Source: Thiodiazotropha sp037384425
Lineage (GTDB): Bacteria; Pseudomonadota; Gammaproteobacteria; Chromatiales; Chromatiaceae
Reading direction: 5' to 3'
NCBI GenBank assembly: GCA_037384425.1
Contig: JARROA010000001.1
Coordinates: forward strand, 254,049-318,048
DNA length: 64,000 nucleotides
The position numbers were made by a program, and so were the translations under genes. A model generated the notes under the pieces. The model had not been told where the DNA came from, searched no databases, and was given only the letters and a program-made list of their open reading frames with translations. Positions 45,934 through 54,914 of the stretch are shown in pieces (the first letter of the stretch is position 1; every line of letters begins with the position of its first letter).

Positions 45934-47484
45934 ATGAGTCAATCGGATCAGCTGATCATTTTCGATACCACCCTGCGCGACGGTGAGCAGAGCCCCGGCG
46001 CTTCCATGACCAAGGACGAGAAGGTCCGCATCGGCAAGGCGCTGGAGAAGCTGCGGGTGGATGTGATCGAGGCCGGTTTCCCGATCGCCAGCCCCGGCGA
46101 CTTCGAGGCGGTGGCGGCGGTGGCGAAGGCGGTCAAGGATTCCACCGTGTGCGGTCTCGCCCGGGCCCTGGACAAGGACATCGACCGCGCCGGCGAGGCC
46201 CTGCGCAAGGCCAACTCAGGACGCATCCACACCTTCATCGCCACCTCGCCGATCCATATGCAGCAGAAGCTGAGGATGTCGCCGGACGAAGTGGTGGCGC
46301 AGGCGGTGCACGCGGTGAAGCGGGCGCGCCAGTACACCGACAACGTGGAGTTCTCGGCCGAGGACGCGGGCCGCTCCGAGATCGATTTTCTCTGCCGCAT
46401 CTTCGAGGCGGTGATCGACGCCGGCGCCACCACCCTCAACGTACCCGACACCGTGGGTTACGCTATGCCGCACCAGTTCGGCGAGATGATCAGAACTCTG
46501 CGCGAGCGCATCCCCAACGCCGACAAGGCGATCTTCTCCGTCCACTGCCACAACGATCTGGGGCTGGCGGTGGCCAACTCCCTGTCGGCTGTGAGCAACG
46601 GCGCGCGCCAGGTGGAGTGCACCATTAACGGCCTCGGCGAGCGTGCCGGCAACGCCTCCCTGGAGGAGGTGGTGATGGCCGTGCGCACCCGGCCCGACAT
46701 CTTCTCCTGTCACACCGATCTCGATACCACTCAGATCGTCACCTGTTCCAAGCTGGTCTCCAACATCACCGGCTTTCCGGTGCAGCCCAACAAGGCAATC
46801 GTCGGCGCCAACGCCTTCGCCCATGAGTCGGGAATCCACCAGGACGGGGTGCTGAAGTCCCGCGAGACCTACGAGATCATGCGCGCCGAGGATGTGGGCT
46901 GGAGCCAGAATCGCATGGTGCTGGGCAAGCACTCGGGTCGCAACGCCTTCCGTACCCGCCTGGAGAGCCTGGGCATCGTCTTCGAGTCGGAAGAGGAGCT
47001 CAACGCCGCCTTCTCCCGCTTCAAGGACCTGGCCGACAAGAAGCACGAAATCTTCGACGAGGACCTGCAGGCCCTGGTCACCGACACCAAGATCGAGTCG
47101 GTGAACGAGCGGGTCAAGCTGGTCTCGCTCAAGGTCTGCTCAGAAACCGGCGAGACACCGAGCGCGCAGATCGTGCTCGGCATGGACGGCGAGGAGGAGC
47201 CGGGCCAGGCCATCGGCGGCGGACCGGTGGACGCCACCTTCAAGGCCATCGAGAGCATCGTCAACAGCGGCACCCAGCTGCAGCTCTACTCGGTCAACAA
47301 CATCACCAGCGGCACCGACGCCCAGGGCGAGGTGACCGTGCGCCTGGAGAAGGGCGGGCGCATCGTCAACGGCCAGGGCGCCGACACCGATATCGTCATC
47401 GCCTCCGCCAAGGCCTATATCAACGCGGTGAACAAGATTCTGGAGCCGGTCACCAAGGCTCATCCGCAGACCGGCGACGTGTGA
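45934..47484 (+). CDS. leuA: 2-Isopropylmalate synthase
   Basis: LeuA condenses acetyl-CoA with 2-oxoisovalerate in the first leucine-specific step. The 516-residue product begins with IFDTTLRDGEQSPGASM, the catalytic metal-binding hallmark. It also has SVHCHNDLGLAVANSL with the two metal His residues and GLGERAGNASLEEVVMA. The C-terminal allosteric regulatory domain is complete (leucine feedback by family). GGAGAACC precedes the ATG at 45934. It follows pssA by 83 bases and is followed by UDG after 10 bases. Confidence 0.97.
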   Translation: MSQSDQLIIFDTTLRDGEQSPGASMTKDEKVRIGKALEKLRVDVIEAGFPIASPGDFEAVAAVAKAVKDSTVCGLARALDKDIDRAGEALRKANSGRIHTFIATSPIHMQQKLRMSPDEVVAQAVHAVKRARQYTDNVEFSAEDAGRSEIDFLCRIFEAVIDAGATTLNVPDTVGYAMPHQFGEMIRTLRERIPNADKAIFSVHCHNDLGLAVANSLSAVSNGARQVECTINGLGERAGNASLEEVVMAVRTRPDIFSCHTDLDTTQIVTCSKLVSNITGFPVQPNKAIVGANAFAHESGIHQDGVLKSRETYEIMRAEDVGWSQNRMVLGKHSGRNAFRTRLESLGIVFESEEELNAAFSRFKDLADKKHEIFDEDLQALVTDTKIESVNERVKLVSLKVCSETGETPSAQIVLGMDGEEEPGQAIGGGPVDATFKAIESIVNSGTQLQLYSVNNITSGTDAQGEVTVRLEKGGRIVNGQGADTDIVIASAKAYINAVNKILEPVTKAHPQTGDV

Positions 47485-47494
47485 GCCTCCGGCG

Positions 47495-48256
47495 ATGATC
47501 GAGCGGCAGCGACGTCACCACTACCTCAAGGCCATGGGGGTCAGCCTCTGGCAGCGCAGGCAGTGGACGACACCTGAGGCCGAGGCTGACGAGCCGCTGC
47601 CTGCCGTGGATATCCCGCCAGTCGCCGCCGCGGCGCCTCAGCCGGAACCCGTCATCGAGACCCCGCCGGTCGTCCCGCCTGGCGACGTGGGCGGGATGGA
47701 CTGGCCGGCCCTGCGCGAACGCGTGCGCGACTGCCGCGCCTGCGAGCTGCGCTCCGGTTGCACCCAGACCGTGTTCGGGGTCGGTAACACCGAGGCGGAT
47801 CTGCTGGTCATCGGCGAGGCTCCGGGGGCCGACGAGGACCGTCAGGGGGAACCCTTCGTCGGCCGTGCGGGGCAGCTGCTCAACGCCATGCTGCTGGCCA
47901 TGGGCTACCAGCGGGAGTCGGTCTTTATCGCCAATATCGTCAAGTGCCGTCCACCCAACAACCGGGATCCCAAGCCGGAGGAGGCGCTGCAGTGCGAGCA
48001 CTATCTAATGCGTCAGATCGAGCTGATCCGACCGCGCATGATCCTTGCCGTGGGCCGCATCGCGGCGCAGAACCTGCTCAAGACCGACATCACCGTGGGC
48101 AAGCTACGGGGCCGGATCCACGCCTTGGGCGAGCGGCGCATCCCTCTGGTGGTGACCTACCACCCGGCTTACCTGCTGCGCTCCCCGGAGCAGAAGGGGC
48201 GGGCCTGGCAGGATCTGCAGCTGGCCCTTTCCGGCCTTCAGGGTAAAGCCTTTTGA
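47495..48256 (+). CDS. Family 4 uracil-DNA glycosylase (iron-sulfur)
   Basis: The enzyme removes uracil from DNA. The 253-residue product has a Pro/Glu-rich N-terminal linker (about 30-70), then the family 4 core: CRACELRSGC with Cys ligands of a 4Fe-4S cluster, the GEAPGADEDRQGEPFVGRAGQLL active loop, IVKCRPPNNRDP and CEHYL. VVTYHPAYLLR supplies the substrate-pinching motif. An AACC-containing N-terminal head (RQRRHHYLKAMGVSLWQRR) is of a type shared by proteobacterial members. It lies 10 bases after leuA and overlaps rimI by 4 bases. Confidence 0.92.
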   Translation: MIERQRRHHYLKAMGVSLWQRRQWTTPEAEADEPLPAVDIPPVAAAAPQPEPVIETPPVVPPGDVGGMDWPALRERVRDCRACELRSGCTQTVFGVGNTEADLLVIGEAPGADEDRQGEPFVGRAGQLLNAMLLAMGYQRESVFIANIVKCRPPNNRDPKPEEALQCEHYLMRQIELIRPRMILAVGRIAAQNLLKTDITVGKLRGRIHALGERRIPLVVTYHPAYLLRSPEQKGRAWQDLQLALSGLQGKAF

Positions 48257-48720
48257 GCGCCCAGCTGCACGATCCCCTGCTGAACCTGCGGCCGATGCGG
48301 GAGGAGGACCTGTACCAGGTGATGGCCATCGAACAGGTCGCCTACCCCTTTCCCTGGACCCCGGGCATCTTTCAGGACTGTCTGTGCGTCGGCTACTGCT
48401 GCTGGCTGGTCGAAATCGACAAACGGGTGGTCGGCTATGGTGTGATGTCGGTGGTGATCGATGAGTCCCACATCCTCAATCTCTGCATCCATCCCGAGTG
48501 GCAGGGTCGGGGGCTGGGGCGCAAGCTGATTCTGCGGCTGCTGAAGATCGCCCGCCAGCACGGTGCGGAGACCGCCTTTCTCGAGGTGCGCGAGAGCAAC
48601 CTGGCGGCTCTGGCCCTCTACGGTAAACTGGGGTTCGTGGAGATCGGCCGCCGTCGGAACTACTATCCCGCCACTGAGGGTGAGCGGGAGGATGCGCTGG
48701 TGATGTCGCTGGAGTTGTGA
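48253..48720 (+). CDS. rimI: Ribosomal protein S18 alanine N-acetyltransferase
   Basis: RimI acetylates the N-terminal Ala of ribosomal protein S18. The 155-residue product has the GNAT fold: LRPMREEDLYQVMAIEQVAYPFPWT at the start, the acetyl-CoA loop HPEWQGRGLGRKLI, and the RimI tail EVRESNLAALALYGKLGFVEIGRRRNYYP (words recognised in pieces). The start is a TTG that overlaps the UDG stop, since the fold begins only a dozen residues later and no ATG precedes it. Coupled translation with UDG is likely. Confidence 0.92.
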   Translation: MSAQLHDPLLNLRPMREEDLYQVMAIEQVAYPFPWTPGIFQDCLCVGYCCWLVEIDKRVVGYGVMSVVIDESHILNLCIHPEWQGRGLGRKLILRLLKIARQHGAETAFLEVRESNLAALALYGKLGFVEIGRRRNYYPATEGEREDALVMSLEL

Positions 48721-48794
48721 AACCCGATTCCTGATCCGAATGCCGCTTGCATGAGCGACAAGCGCATGTTTGCCGGGTCCGAATCACCCGGAAT

Positions 48795-48814
48795 CGGTGC
48801 GGCAAGCCGCACCG
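48795..48814. repeat. 20-base palindrome cggtgcggcaagccgcaccg
   Basis: A perfect 20-base palindrome of the same family as the inverted repeats near 31.3, 32.6 and 56.6 kb. It lies in the convergent gap between rimI and the SprA-like gene. Confidence 0.7.
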
Positions 48815-48861
48815 AAATCCTTTGACTAACCCTTGGCCATTCGTCCCTGACTCTGAATCGG

Positions 48862-49560
48862 TCAGATGATCTCGTCGACGGTCTGAGGCTCGCTGTGCAG
48901 GCTGCCGCCCCCGCCGATGGCGGTGAACGTGGCGATGGCGCGTCTGCCCAGCGGTGTTGCGCTTTTCACCTGATCCTCCGCCGTGGCGTCCTGCTTCTCC
49001 TGCATGGCCTGTCGATTCTGCTGTAGCTCCTCGCGCCGCTGCGCGCCGATCTCGCTGCGCGCCTCGGCGGCCATGGCGGTGGCCTGGGCGGCGACCCGGC
49101 GGTCCTGGGACGAGGGATCGGCCGGTGCCAGCGCGGCGCGCCGGATCTGCTCGGCCTTGCGCAGGGTCTCCTCCGGGGTTCTGCCGCCCGAGGCATTGAT
49201 CGAGACCTCTCCGCCAATGGCGTAGCGCCTGCCGTCGGGGCCGGTCTGGTAGCTGAAGCTGCCGCCGGTGACGTATTGACCCGCAGCGGCCTTATGGGCC
49301 TGTTCGTGGGCTCTGACCTGCCGGTCCCGCCGCTGCAGTTCGGCGACCTGGTGCTGCTCTTCCGGCGTCAGCTCGCCGGGTCTCTGCGTCTCCCGCACCG
49401 GGCGCTCGGAGGCACTTTCCCGGGTTGACGGAGCGGCATCATCGGCGGTCAGGGCGCTGCCGCGTTCCTGCGTGTTTTCGGAATCGCTGCGACCGACCGT
49501 GCGCTCGGAGGCGAAGGGCCCGTTGGTCAATCCGGTGGTTGTTGAGATCGATAGCGCCAT
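48862..49560 (-). CDS. SprA-related putative metalloprotease
   Basis: The 232-residue product has no signal peptide. The centre, VRAHEQAHKAAAGQYV, contains HEQAH, an HExxH zinc-protease motif, followed by GGSFSYQTGPDGRRYAIGGEVSI, the SprA/CJM1_0395-type pattern. The flanks are low-complexity, rich in Glu, Gln, Arg and Ala (EELQQNRQAMQEK), typical of the family, and the tail is short. Function is unproven; family members are called putative catalase- or protease-like and are best treated as unknown. It converges with rimI. Confidence 0.82.
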   Translation of the reverse strand: MALSISTTTGLTNGPFASERTVGRSDSENTQERGSALTADDAAPSTRESASERPVRETQRPGELTPEEQHQVAELQRRDRQVRAHEQAHKAAAGQYVTGGSFSYQTGPDGRRYAIGGEVSINASGGRTPEETLRKAEQIRRAALAPADPSSQDRRVAAQATAMAAEARSEIGAQRREELQQNRQAMQEKQDATAEDQVKSATPLGRRAIATFTAIGGGGSLHSEPQTVDEII

Positions 49561-49763
49561 ACCAATGCCGCAAAAATGAGGTTACCCGAAGGTAAGTATA
49601 GAAAAGCCATCAAATTAAAACGGTAAGCACAGGCAGAAAAGGAAATTGCGGAACCCGTTTCCTGTTTTGACGTCGTTTCGGTTCCCGGTGATGAACCTAT
49701 TGAATGCTGCCCCGAACAGCATCGACTTTCCGTTTCGATACATAACCCATTTGCTGCGAACGT

Positions 49764-49841
49764 GTAGCCTGGATGGAGTGAAGCGGAATCCAGGGGAAGA
49801 TATGCGCTATCCCGGATTCCGCTTCGCTCCATGCGGGCTAC
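49764..49841. repeat. Inverted repeat gtagcctggatggag/ctccatgcgggctac
   Basis: Imperfect inverted arms gtagcctggatggagtgaag and cttcgctccatgcgggctac enclose a short centre. The family (gtagcccggatggagcgaag...) is common in gaps of proteobacterial genomes. It lies in the 403-base gap between the SprA-like gene and prfC (49561-49963), which has no gene I can support. Confidence 0.7.
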
Positions 49842-49926
49842 AGATTGGTGTGTCTTGCCGCACCGTGAATCGCAGAGCCCGCCGCTGATCGAGGATGACG
49901 GCTCTCACCACAGCGGTCGGATGCGT

Positions 49927-49932
49927 TATAAT
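49927..49932 (+). promoter_or_regulatory. Candidate -10 box of prfC
   Basis: A perfect TATAAT lies at 49927-49932, 31 bases before the ATG of prfC. The -35 region 17 bases upstream (CTCACC) is weak. Confidence 0.4.
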
Positions 49933-49963
49933 CCGCACCCTTTTATCCAATCGACCTATCCCG

Positions 49964-51544
49964 ATGTCCGAACTGCTCGAACAACTCAGCCGCCGGCGTA
50001 CTTTCGCCATCATCTCCCATCCCGATGCCGGCAAGACCACTCTGACCGAGAAGCTGCTGCTCTACGGCGGCGCCATCCAGATGGCCGGTACGGTCAAGGG
50101 ACGCAAGGCCGCGCGTCACGCCACCTCCGACTGGATGGAGATGGAGAAGGAGCGTGGTATCTCGGTGACCTCCTCGGTGATGCAGTTCCCCTACCGGGAC
50201 GAGATCGTCAACCTGCTCGATACCCCCGGCCACGAGGATTTCTCCGAGGACACCTACCGCACCCTGACCGCGGTGGATTCGGCGCTGATGGTGATCGACG
50301 TGGCCAAGGGCGTGGAGGAACGGACCATCAAACTGATGGAGGTCTGTCGTCTGCGCGACACGCCGATCCTCACCTTCGTCAACAAGCTCGACCGGGAGGG
50401 TCGCGACCCGCTGGAGATCCTCGACGAGGTCGAGTCGGTGCTGAAAATCGCCTGCGCCCCGGTGACCTGGCCCATCGGCATGGGCAAGCGGCTGAAGGGT
50501 GTCTATGACCTGAGAACGGATGCCACCCATCTCTTCAGCGCCACCCACGGCGGCAAGATACAGGTCGGCGAAATCATCCAGGGGATCGATAATCCGAAGC
50601 TGGACGAGCTGATCAGCGGCCAGGCCGAGGAACTGCGCGAGGAGATCGAACTGGTGCGCGGCGCCAGCCACCCCCTCGATCTGGAGGCCTATGCCAGAGG
50701 CGAGCAGACCCCGGTCTTCTTCGGCTCGGCGATCAACAACTTCGGCGTCAAGGAGCTGCTCGACGCCTTCGTCGAATACGCCCCCGCACCCCTGTCGCGT
50801 CCCACCCAGCAGCGCATGGTCGATCCCAAGGAGACCAAGTTCAGCGGCTTCGTATTTAAAATCCAGGCCAACATGGACCCCCAGCATCGGGACCGCATCG
50901 CCTTCCTGCGGGTCTGCTCCGGCAGCTACCGCAAGGGCATGAAGATGAATCACGTGCGCCTCGGCAAGACGGTGCAGATCAGCAATGCCCTGACTTTCCA
51001 GGCCGACGAGCGCAAGCACGTGGAGGAGGCCTGGCCGGGCGACATCATCGGTCTGCACAACCACGGCACCATCCAGATCGGCGACACCTTTACCGAGGGC
51101 GAGGAGCTGAAGTACGTCGGTATCCCCTATTTCGCGCCGGAGCTCTTCCGCCGCGTGGTATTGAAGGATCCGCTGAAGCAGAAGGCCCTGCTCAAGGGGG
51201 TGCTGCAGCTGTGCGAGGAGGGGGCGACCCAGGTCTTCCGGCCGTTGAAGAACAACGACCTGATCCTGGGCGCGGTCGGCGTGCTGCAGTTCGACGTGGC
51301 GGTCGAGCGGCTCAAGCACGAGTACAAGGTGGAGGCGATCGTGGAACCGGTCAATGTGGCCACCACCCGCTGGATCGAATGTGACGATACCAAGATGCTG
51401 GAACGCTTCAGGGAGAAGGCGCACGAGAACCTGGCCTTCGACGGCGACGACCAGCTGGTCTACCTGGCGCCGACCCGGGTCAATCTCGATCTGGCCATTG
51501 AGCGCTGGCCCGATGTGCGCTTCCTCGCCACCCGCGAGCTCTGA
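49964..51544 (+). CDS. prfC: Peptide chain release factor 3
   Basis: RF3 is a GTPase that recycles RF1 and RF2 from the ribosome after termination. The 526-residue product begins RRTFAIISHPDAGKTTLTEK with the GTP P-loop, and includes the G2/G3 region RGISVTSSVMQF and DTPGHEDF, and the G4 NKLDREGRDP. The C-terminal domains with VAVERLKHEYKVEAI follow. The start at 49964 is chosen because it directly precedes the family N-terminus. The upstream gap holds a repeat and a TATAAT box. Confidence 0.97.
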   Translation: MSELLEQLSRRRTFAIISHPDAGKTTLTEKLLLYGGAIQMAGTVKGRKAARHATSDWMEMEKERGISVTSSVMQFPYRDEIVNLLDTPGHEDFSEDTYRTLTAVDSALMVIDVAKGVEERTIKLMEVCRLRDTPILTFVNKLDREGRDPLEILDEVESVLKIACAPVTWPIGMGKRLKGVYDLRTDATHLFSATHGGKIQVGEIIQGIDNPKLDELISGQAEELREEIELVRGASHPLDLEAYARGEQTPVFFGSAINNFGVKELLDAFVEYAPAPLSRPTQQRMVDPKETKFSGFVFKIQANMDPQHRDRIAFLRVCSGSYRKGMKMNHVRLGKTVQISNALTFQADERKHVEEAWPGDIIGLHNHGTIQIGDTFTEGEELKYVGIPYFAPELFRRVVLKDPLKQKALLKGVLQLCEEGATQVFRPLKNNDLILGAVGVLQFDVAVERLKHEYKVEAIVEPVNVATTRWIECDDTKMLERFREKAHENLAFDGDDQLVYLAPTRVNLDLAIERWPDVRFLATREL

Positions 51545-51583
51545 CTCCACCGATACCCAACCGGCACCAAGGCCAGATCATGC

Positions 51584-51655
51584 GTAGGGTGGGGCCCTGC
51601 CCCACCATGGCGGACGTGCAGAATGGCTATTCGGCGGGGCAGGACCCCACCCTAC
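51584..51655. repeat. Inverted repeat gtagggtggggccctgcccc
   Basis: Arms at 51584-51603 and 51636-51655 are 20-base inverted copies with one mismatch. The motif gtagggtgggg resembles other proteobacterial gap repeats. It lies in the 295-base gap after prfC; the rest of the gap holds the leader of the small gene at 51840. Confidence 0.75.
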
Positions 51656-51839
51656 CCGAAAATGGTTTGCTGTGGAGGTCAACTCCGGGCTTGTTTTGAG
51701 TGCCTTGGATTCATGCAGGAACCCATGAGCGATCAAAGGTCACTTTCCGGCCGCTCATGGATTGAAAAACCGGGGGGGTCAACCATAATTTTATTAGGAG
51801 GCGAGACGAGCCCCTGACCGATCGGGAAGGAGGTCGAAG

Positions 51840-52049
51840 ATGTTTCTGATGCAGAAAAATAGTGAAAAACTGGTTGAGGTACTGAGTCTCTCCGACCTTT
51901 TCAACCCCAACCATGACCATATCGTCGGACGGTTCCATGCCGGAGAAGAGCTGCAGGATGCAGAGTCATTTGCCAAGGACGAGATGAGCTTTCCTTCAGG
52001 TGAGGCACTGCCAAAGTGCTGGATAGATCCCCACTATCGGGAACACTGA
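51840..52049 (+). CDS. Small conserved-looking protein of unknown function (69 aa)
   Basis: The ATG has the strongest ribosome site in the window, AAGGAGGT at 51827-51834. The 69-residue product starts with a strand-like LVEVLSLSDLFNP, then HIVGRFHAGEELQDAESF, and ends FPSGEALPKCWIDPHYR. The sequence is compact, acidic, without signal peptide or membrane segment, and holds one Cys. I recall similar short proteins in other sulfur-oxidising proteobacteria, sometimes mislabelled acetyltransferases, but cannot confirm this. A strong terminator follows 26 bases after the stop, so this is a complete single-gene unit. Confidence 0.75.
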   Translation: MFLMQKNSEKLVEVLSLSDLFNPNHDHIVGRFHAGEELQDAESFAKDEMSFPSGEALPKCWIDPHYREH

Positions 52050-52074
52050 GTCCGCACACTGTCCGATGACTCTG

Positions 52075-52104
52075 GCCGGCGGTCGCCATGACCGCCGGCT
52101 TTTT
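52075..52104 (+). terminator. Rho-independent terminator after the 69-aa gene
   Basis: A 10-bp perfect stem, gccggcggtc/gaccgccggc, with a gccat loop is followed by five Ts. The rest of the gap to glgC (to 52352) shows a small gcgtga/tcacgc palindrome near 52305 and no gene. Confidence 0.88.
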
Positions 52105-52352
52105 CACACAGGTGCCATAGGCTCGCGGTGCATGCACCAAAGCGGTGCTTACGCTGAATACCGGCTTCGACAGAGGGGCCGGATTAGTGCGTGATGTGTC
52201 ATCATGGCGCTTTCGATTGTCTCTGTATCTTTGAATTCGGCAAGTCCTTGATCCGTTAGCCGCTTTGGGTGTGTTTTTTGCAGGGGTCACTGCGATATAT
52301 TTCGCGTGACGCAAGATCACGCACCAACATCGCATTACCAGGAGTACCCCTG

Positions 52353-53573
52353 ATGCTGGATAAAACCCTGACCGTCATATTGGCTGGAGGACATGGCTCC
52401 CGTTTGAAACCCCTGACTGAAGATCGCACCAAACCGGCCGTGCCTTTTGGCGGTAAATACAGGATCATCGATTTCACCCTGGTCAACTGCCTCCACTCCG
52501 GGCTGCGCCGCGTTCTGGTGCTGACCCAGTACAAGTCCCACTCCCTGCAGAAGCATCTGCGCGATGGCTGGTCCCTGTTCAATCCAGAGCTGGGGGAGTA
52601 CATCACCGCCGTGCCGCCGCAGATGCGCACCGGCGGCAACTGGTACGCCGGCACCGCCGACGCGGTGTTTCAGAACCTCTATATGCTCAAGCGCAGCGGG
52701 GCGGAGCGGGTGCTGATCCTGGCGGGGGACCATATCTATCGCATGGACTATGCGCCGATGATCGCCTACCACGAGGAGCACCAGTCGGGCGTCACCGTGG
52801 CCTGTATGCAGGTGCCGTTGGCGGAAGCGAGTCAGTTCGGCGTCATGAACGTGAACGCAGAGGGACGGGTGACCGCCTTCGAGGAGAAACCGCCGCAACC
52901 GGTGGCGACACCCGACGACCCCGACAGGGCGTTGGTCTCCATGGGCATCTATGTCTTCTCCATTGACCGCTTGATCGAGATTCTGGAGCAAGACAGCGAG
53001 CGGGAGGCGTCGAGTCACGACTTCGGCCATGACATCATCCCGCGCCTGATCGATGGGGAAGGGGTCTATGCCTACCGCTTCGGCGGTGAGAAGGGTCGGG
53101 TCAGTCCCGACCGCTACTGGCGCGACGTCGGCACCATCGACAGTTACTACGAGGCCAACATGGAGCTGCTCGATCCGGTGCCCTCACTCGATCTCTACCA
53201 GCCGGAGTGGCCGATCCGCACCTATCAGAGTCAGAATCCGCCGGCGCGTACGGTACCCGGCCTGTCGGGCAGCGAGGGGATCTTCATCAACTCTATCGTC
53301 GGCGGTGGAGTGGTCATCGTCGGCGGCAGCGTGCAGCGCTCGATTCTGTTCCCGCTGGTGCAGATCGGCGACGAGGCGGTGATCCACAATTCGATCCTGT
53401 TCAATGGGGTCAAGGTGGGTAACGGGGCTCAGTTGGAGAACTGTATCATCGACAAGGATGTGGAGGTGCCAGCGGGCGAACGCATCGGTTTCGACAAGGA
53501 ACAGGATGCCGCTCGGTTCACCATCTCGGCCAAGGGGATCGTGGTGGTGCCCAAGGGGTATAAGTTTTCCTGA
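52353..53573 (+). CDS. glgC: Glucose-1-phosphate adenylyltransferase
   Basis: GlgC makes ADP-glucose for glycogen. The 406-residue product starts VILAGGHGSRLKPLTEDRTKPAVPFGGKYR-like (GGHGSRLKPL and TKPAVPFGGKYRI), the nucleotide-binding hallmark. It has the catalytic Asp segment LILAGDHIYRMDY, the FEEKP glucose-1-phosphate site and the left-handed beta-helix C-terminus. The ATG at 52353 follows AGGAG by 8 bases; the 28-codon upstream extension is not family-like. No other glg gene is in the window. Allosteric regulation by family. Confidence 0.96.
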   Translation: MLDKTLTVILAGGHGSRLKPLTEDRTKPAVPFGGKYRIIDFTLVNCLHSGLRRVLVLTQYKSHSLQKHLRDGWSLFNPELGEYITAVPPQMRTGGNWYAGTADAVFQNLYMLKRSGAERVLILAGDHIYRMDYAPMIAYHEEHQSGVTVACMQVPLAEASQFGVMNVNAEGRVTAFEEKPPQPVATPDDPDRALVSMGIYVFSIDRLIEILEQDSEREASSHDFGHDIIPRLIDGEGVYAYRFGGEKGRVSPDRYWRDVGTIDSYYEANMELLDPVPSLDLYQPEWPIRTYQSQNPPARTVPGLSGSEGIFINSIVGGGVVIVGGSVQRSILFPLVQIGDEAVIHNSILFNGVKVGNGAQLENCIIDKDVEVPAGERIGFDKEQDAARFTISAKGIVVVPKGYKFS

Positions 53574-53631
53574 TTACCCACCATGATCAGACATGCTGAT
53601 GGTAGGTTCGAGAATTGAAGAATGGGTTGAA

Positions 53632-53918
53632 AAGTTTTGAGTTTGTAGTGATGAGTTTTGAGTTGAGGTGTTCGCTGCGCTCACGCGTTTTATACCCCCT
53701 CTCCCTGGCCCTCTCCCACAAGGGGAGAGGGGATGCATAGATCAGGAGCAGGAGCGAAAAACGGCTTGATTCCACGATCAGAGAGGAAGCATACGATGCA
53801 CTCAAACAGCACATTCCTTCTCCCGCAAGGGGAGAGGGCCAGGGAGAGGGAGATGAAAACAATCGTGCGGCGAGCCGCACACAACCTGACTCAAAACTAA
53901 AAACTCATCACTCAAAAC
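53632..53918. repeat. Composite inverted-repeat element behind acuI
   Basis: Outer arms near 53632-53670 and 53888-53918 are imperfect inverted copies of aagttttgagt-type words. Inside lie inverted ccctctccc/gggagaggg blocks (53696-53732 and 53818-53851) and a gtgcggcgagccgcac palindrome near 53865. The right end reaches the acuI stop codon. It matches the 44.7-kb element in plan and shares its inner words ttcgctgcgctcac and ctccctggccctctccc. It fills most of the 345-base gap between glgC and acuI. Confidence 0.8.
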
Positions 53919-54908
53919 TTATCCAATACTGACCAGCACTCGTCCCAGAATCTTCCCCGCAAGCAGCTCATCGAAGACCTGTGGCAGGCCTTCGAGATCG
54001 ACGGTCCTAGTCACGATCTCATCCAGCTGACGCGGTTTGAGATCGGTCGCGAGCCGTTGCCAGATCTCTTCGCGGATTTCCCGCGGGCAGCTGACCGAGT
54101 CGATACCGAGCAGACTGACGCCACGCAGAATGAAAGGCATCACCGTGGTGTTCAGCTCATGACCGCCGGCCAGCCCGATACTGGCGATGTTGCCCCAGGG
54201 TTTGACCGTGCGGGTGATGCCGGCCAGCATCTCACCGCCCACGCTGTCCACGGCGCCGCCCCATTTACCGCGCTCCAGGGCGTGATGGCCGGTCTTCACC
54301 TCATCGCGCCCCACCACCTCCTGTGCGCCCAGGTGCTCCAGATAGGCATGCTGCTCCGCCTTGCCGGTGACGGCCGTGACCTGATAGCCCTCGCCGTCGA
54401 AGATGTTGACGGCGAAGCTGCCGACACCGCCGGTGGCGCCGGTGACCAGGATCGGTCCCATGTCGGGACGCTGGCCGTTGATCTCCATGCGGTACAGGGC
54501 CAGCGCGGCAGTGAAGCCGGCGGTACCCAGCACCATGGACTCTTGCAGGCTCAGCCCGTCCGGCAGCAGGACCGCCCAGTCGGCACTGGTTTTGAGATAC
54601 TCCGCGTAACCGCCGTCATGGGAAGCGGAGAGTTCGTAGCCGGTGACGACCACCTGGTCACCCGCTTTGAACCGTTTGTCGTTGCTCTCCACCACTTCGC
54701 CGGCCGCATCGATGCCGCCGGTCAGCGGAAAGCGCCGCAGGATCTGACCTTTGCCGGTGCCGGCCAGGGCATCCTTGTAGTTGACGCTGGAGTAGGCGAC
54801 ACGTATCAGTACCTCGCCGGGCTCGGGAGGCCGCTGCTCCAACATCTCGATACCGGCCGAGTGGACCTTGTCTTCGTTGTGGATGCGAAAGGCTTTGTAG
54901 AGGCTCAT
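53919..54908 (-). CDS. acuI: Acrylyl-CoA reductase (YhdH/AcuI) family oxidoreductase
   Basis: This NADPH-dependent medium-chain dehydrogenase reduces acrylyl-CoA to propionyl-CoA. The 329-residue product has the family's N-terminal YKAFRI, PGEVLIRVAYSSVNYKDALAGTGKG-type catalytic head words, and the Rossmann ILVTGATGGVGSFAVNI. It lacks zinc ligands, as the quinone-oxidoreductase-like group does. It overlaps none, but lies 6 bases after fumarase on the minus strand, so the two are co-transcribed. The acrylyl-CoA role is by family; other enoyl-CoA substrates are possible. Confidence 0.88.
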   Translation of the reverse strand: MSLYKAFRIHNEDKVHSAGIEMLEQRPPEPGEVLIRVAYSSVNYKDALAGTGKGQILRRFPLTGGIDAAGEVVESNDKRFKAGDQVVVTGYELSASHDGGYAEYLKTSADWAVLLPDGLSLQESMVLGTAGFTAALALYRMEINGQRPDMGPILVTGATGGVGSFAVNIFDGEGYQVTAVTGKAEQHAYLEHLGAQEVVGRDEVKTGHHALERGKWGGAVDSVGGEMLAGITRTVKPWGNIASIGLAGGHELNTTVMPFILRGVSLLGIDSVSCPREIREEIWQRLATDLKPRQLDEIVTRTVDLEGLPQVFDELLAGKILGRVLVSIG

Positions 54909-54914
54909 GACTGA

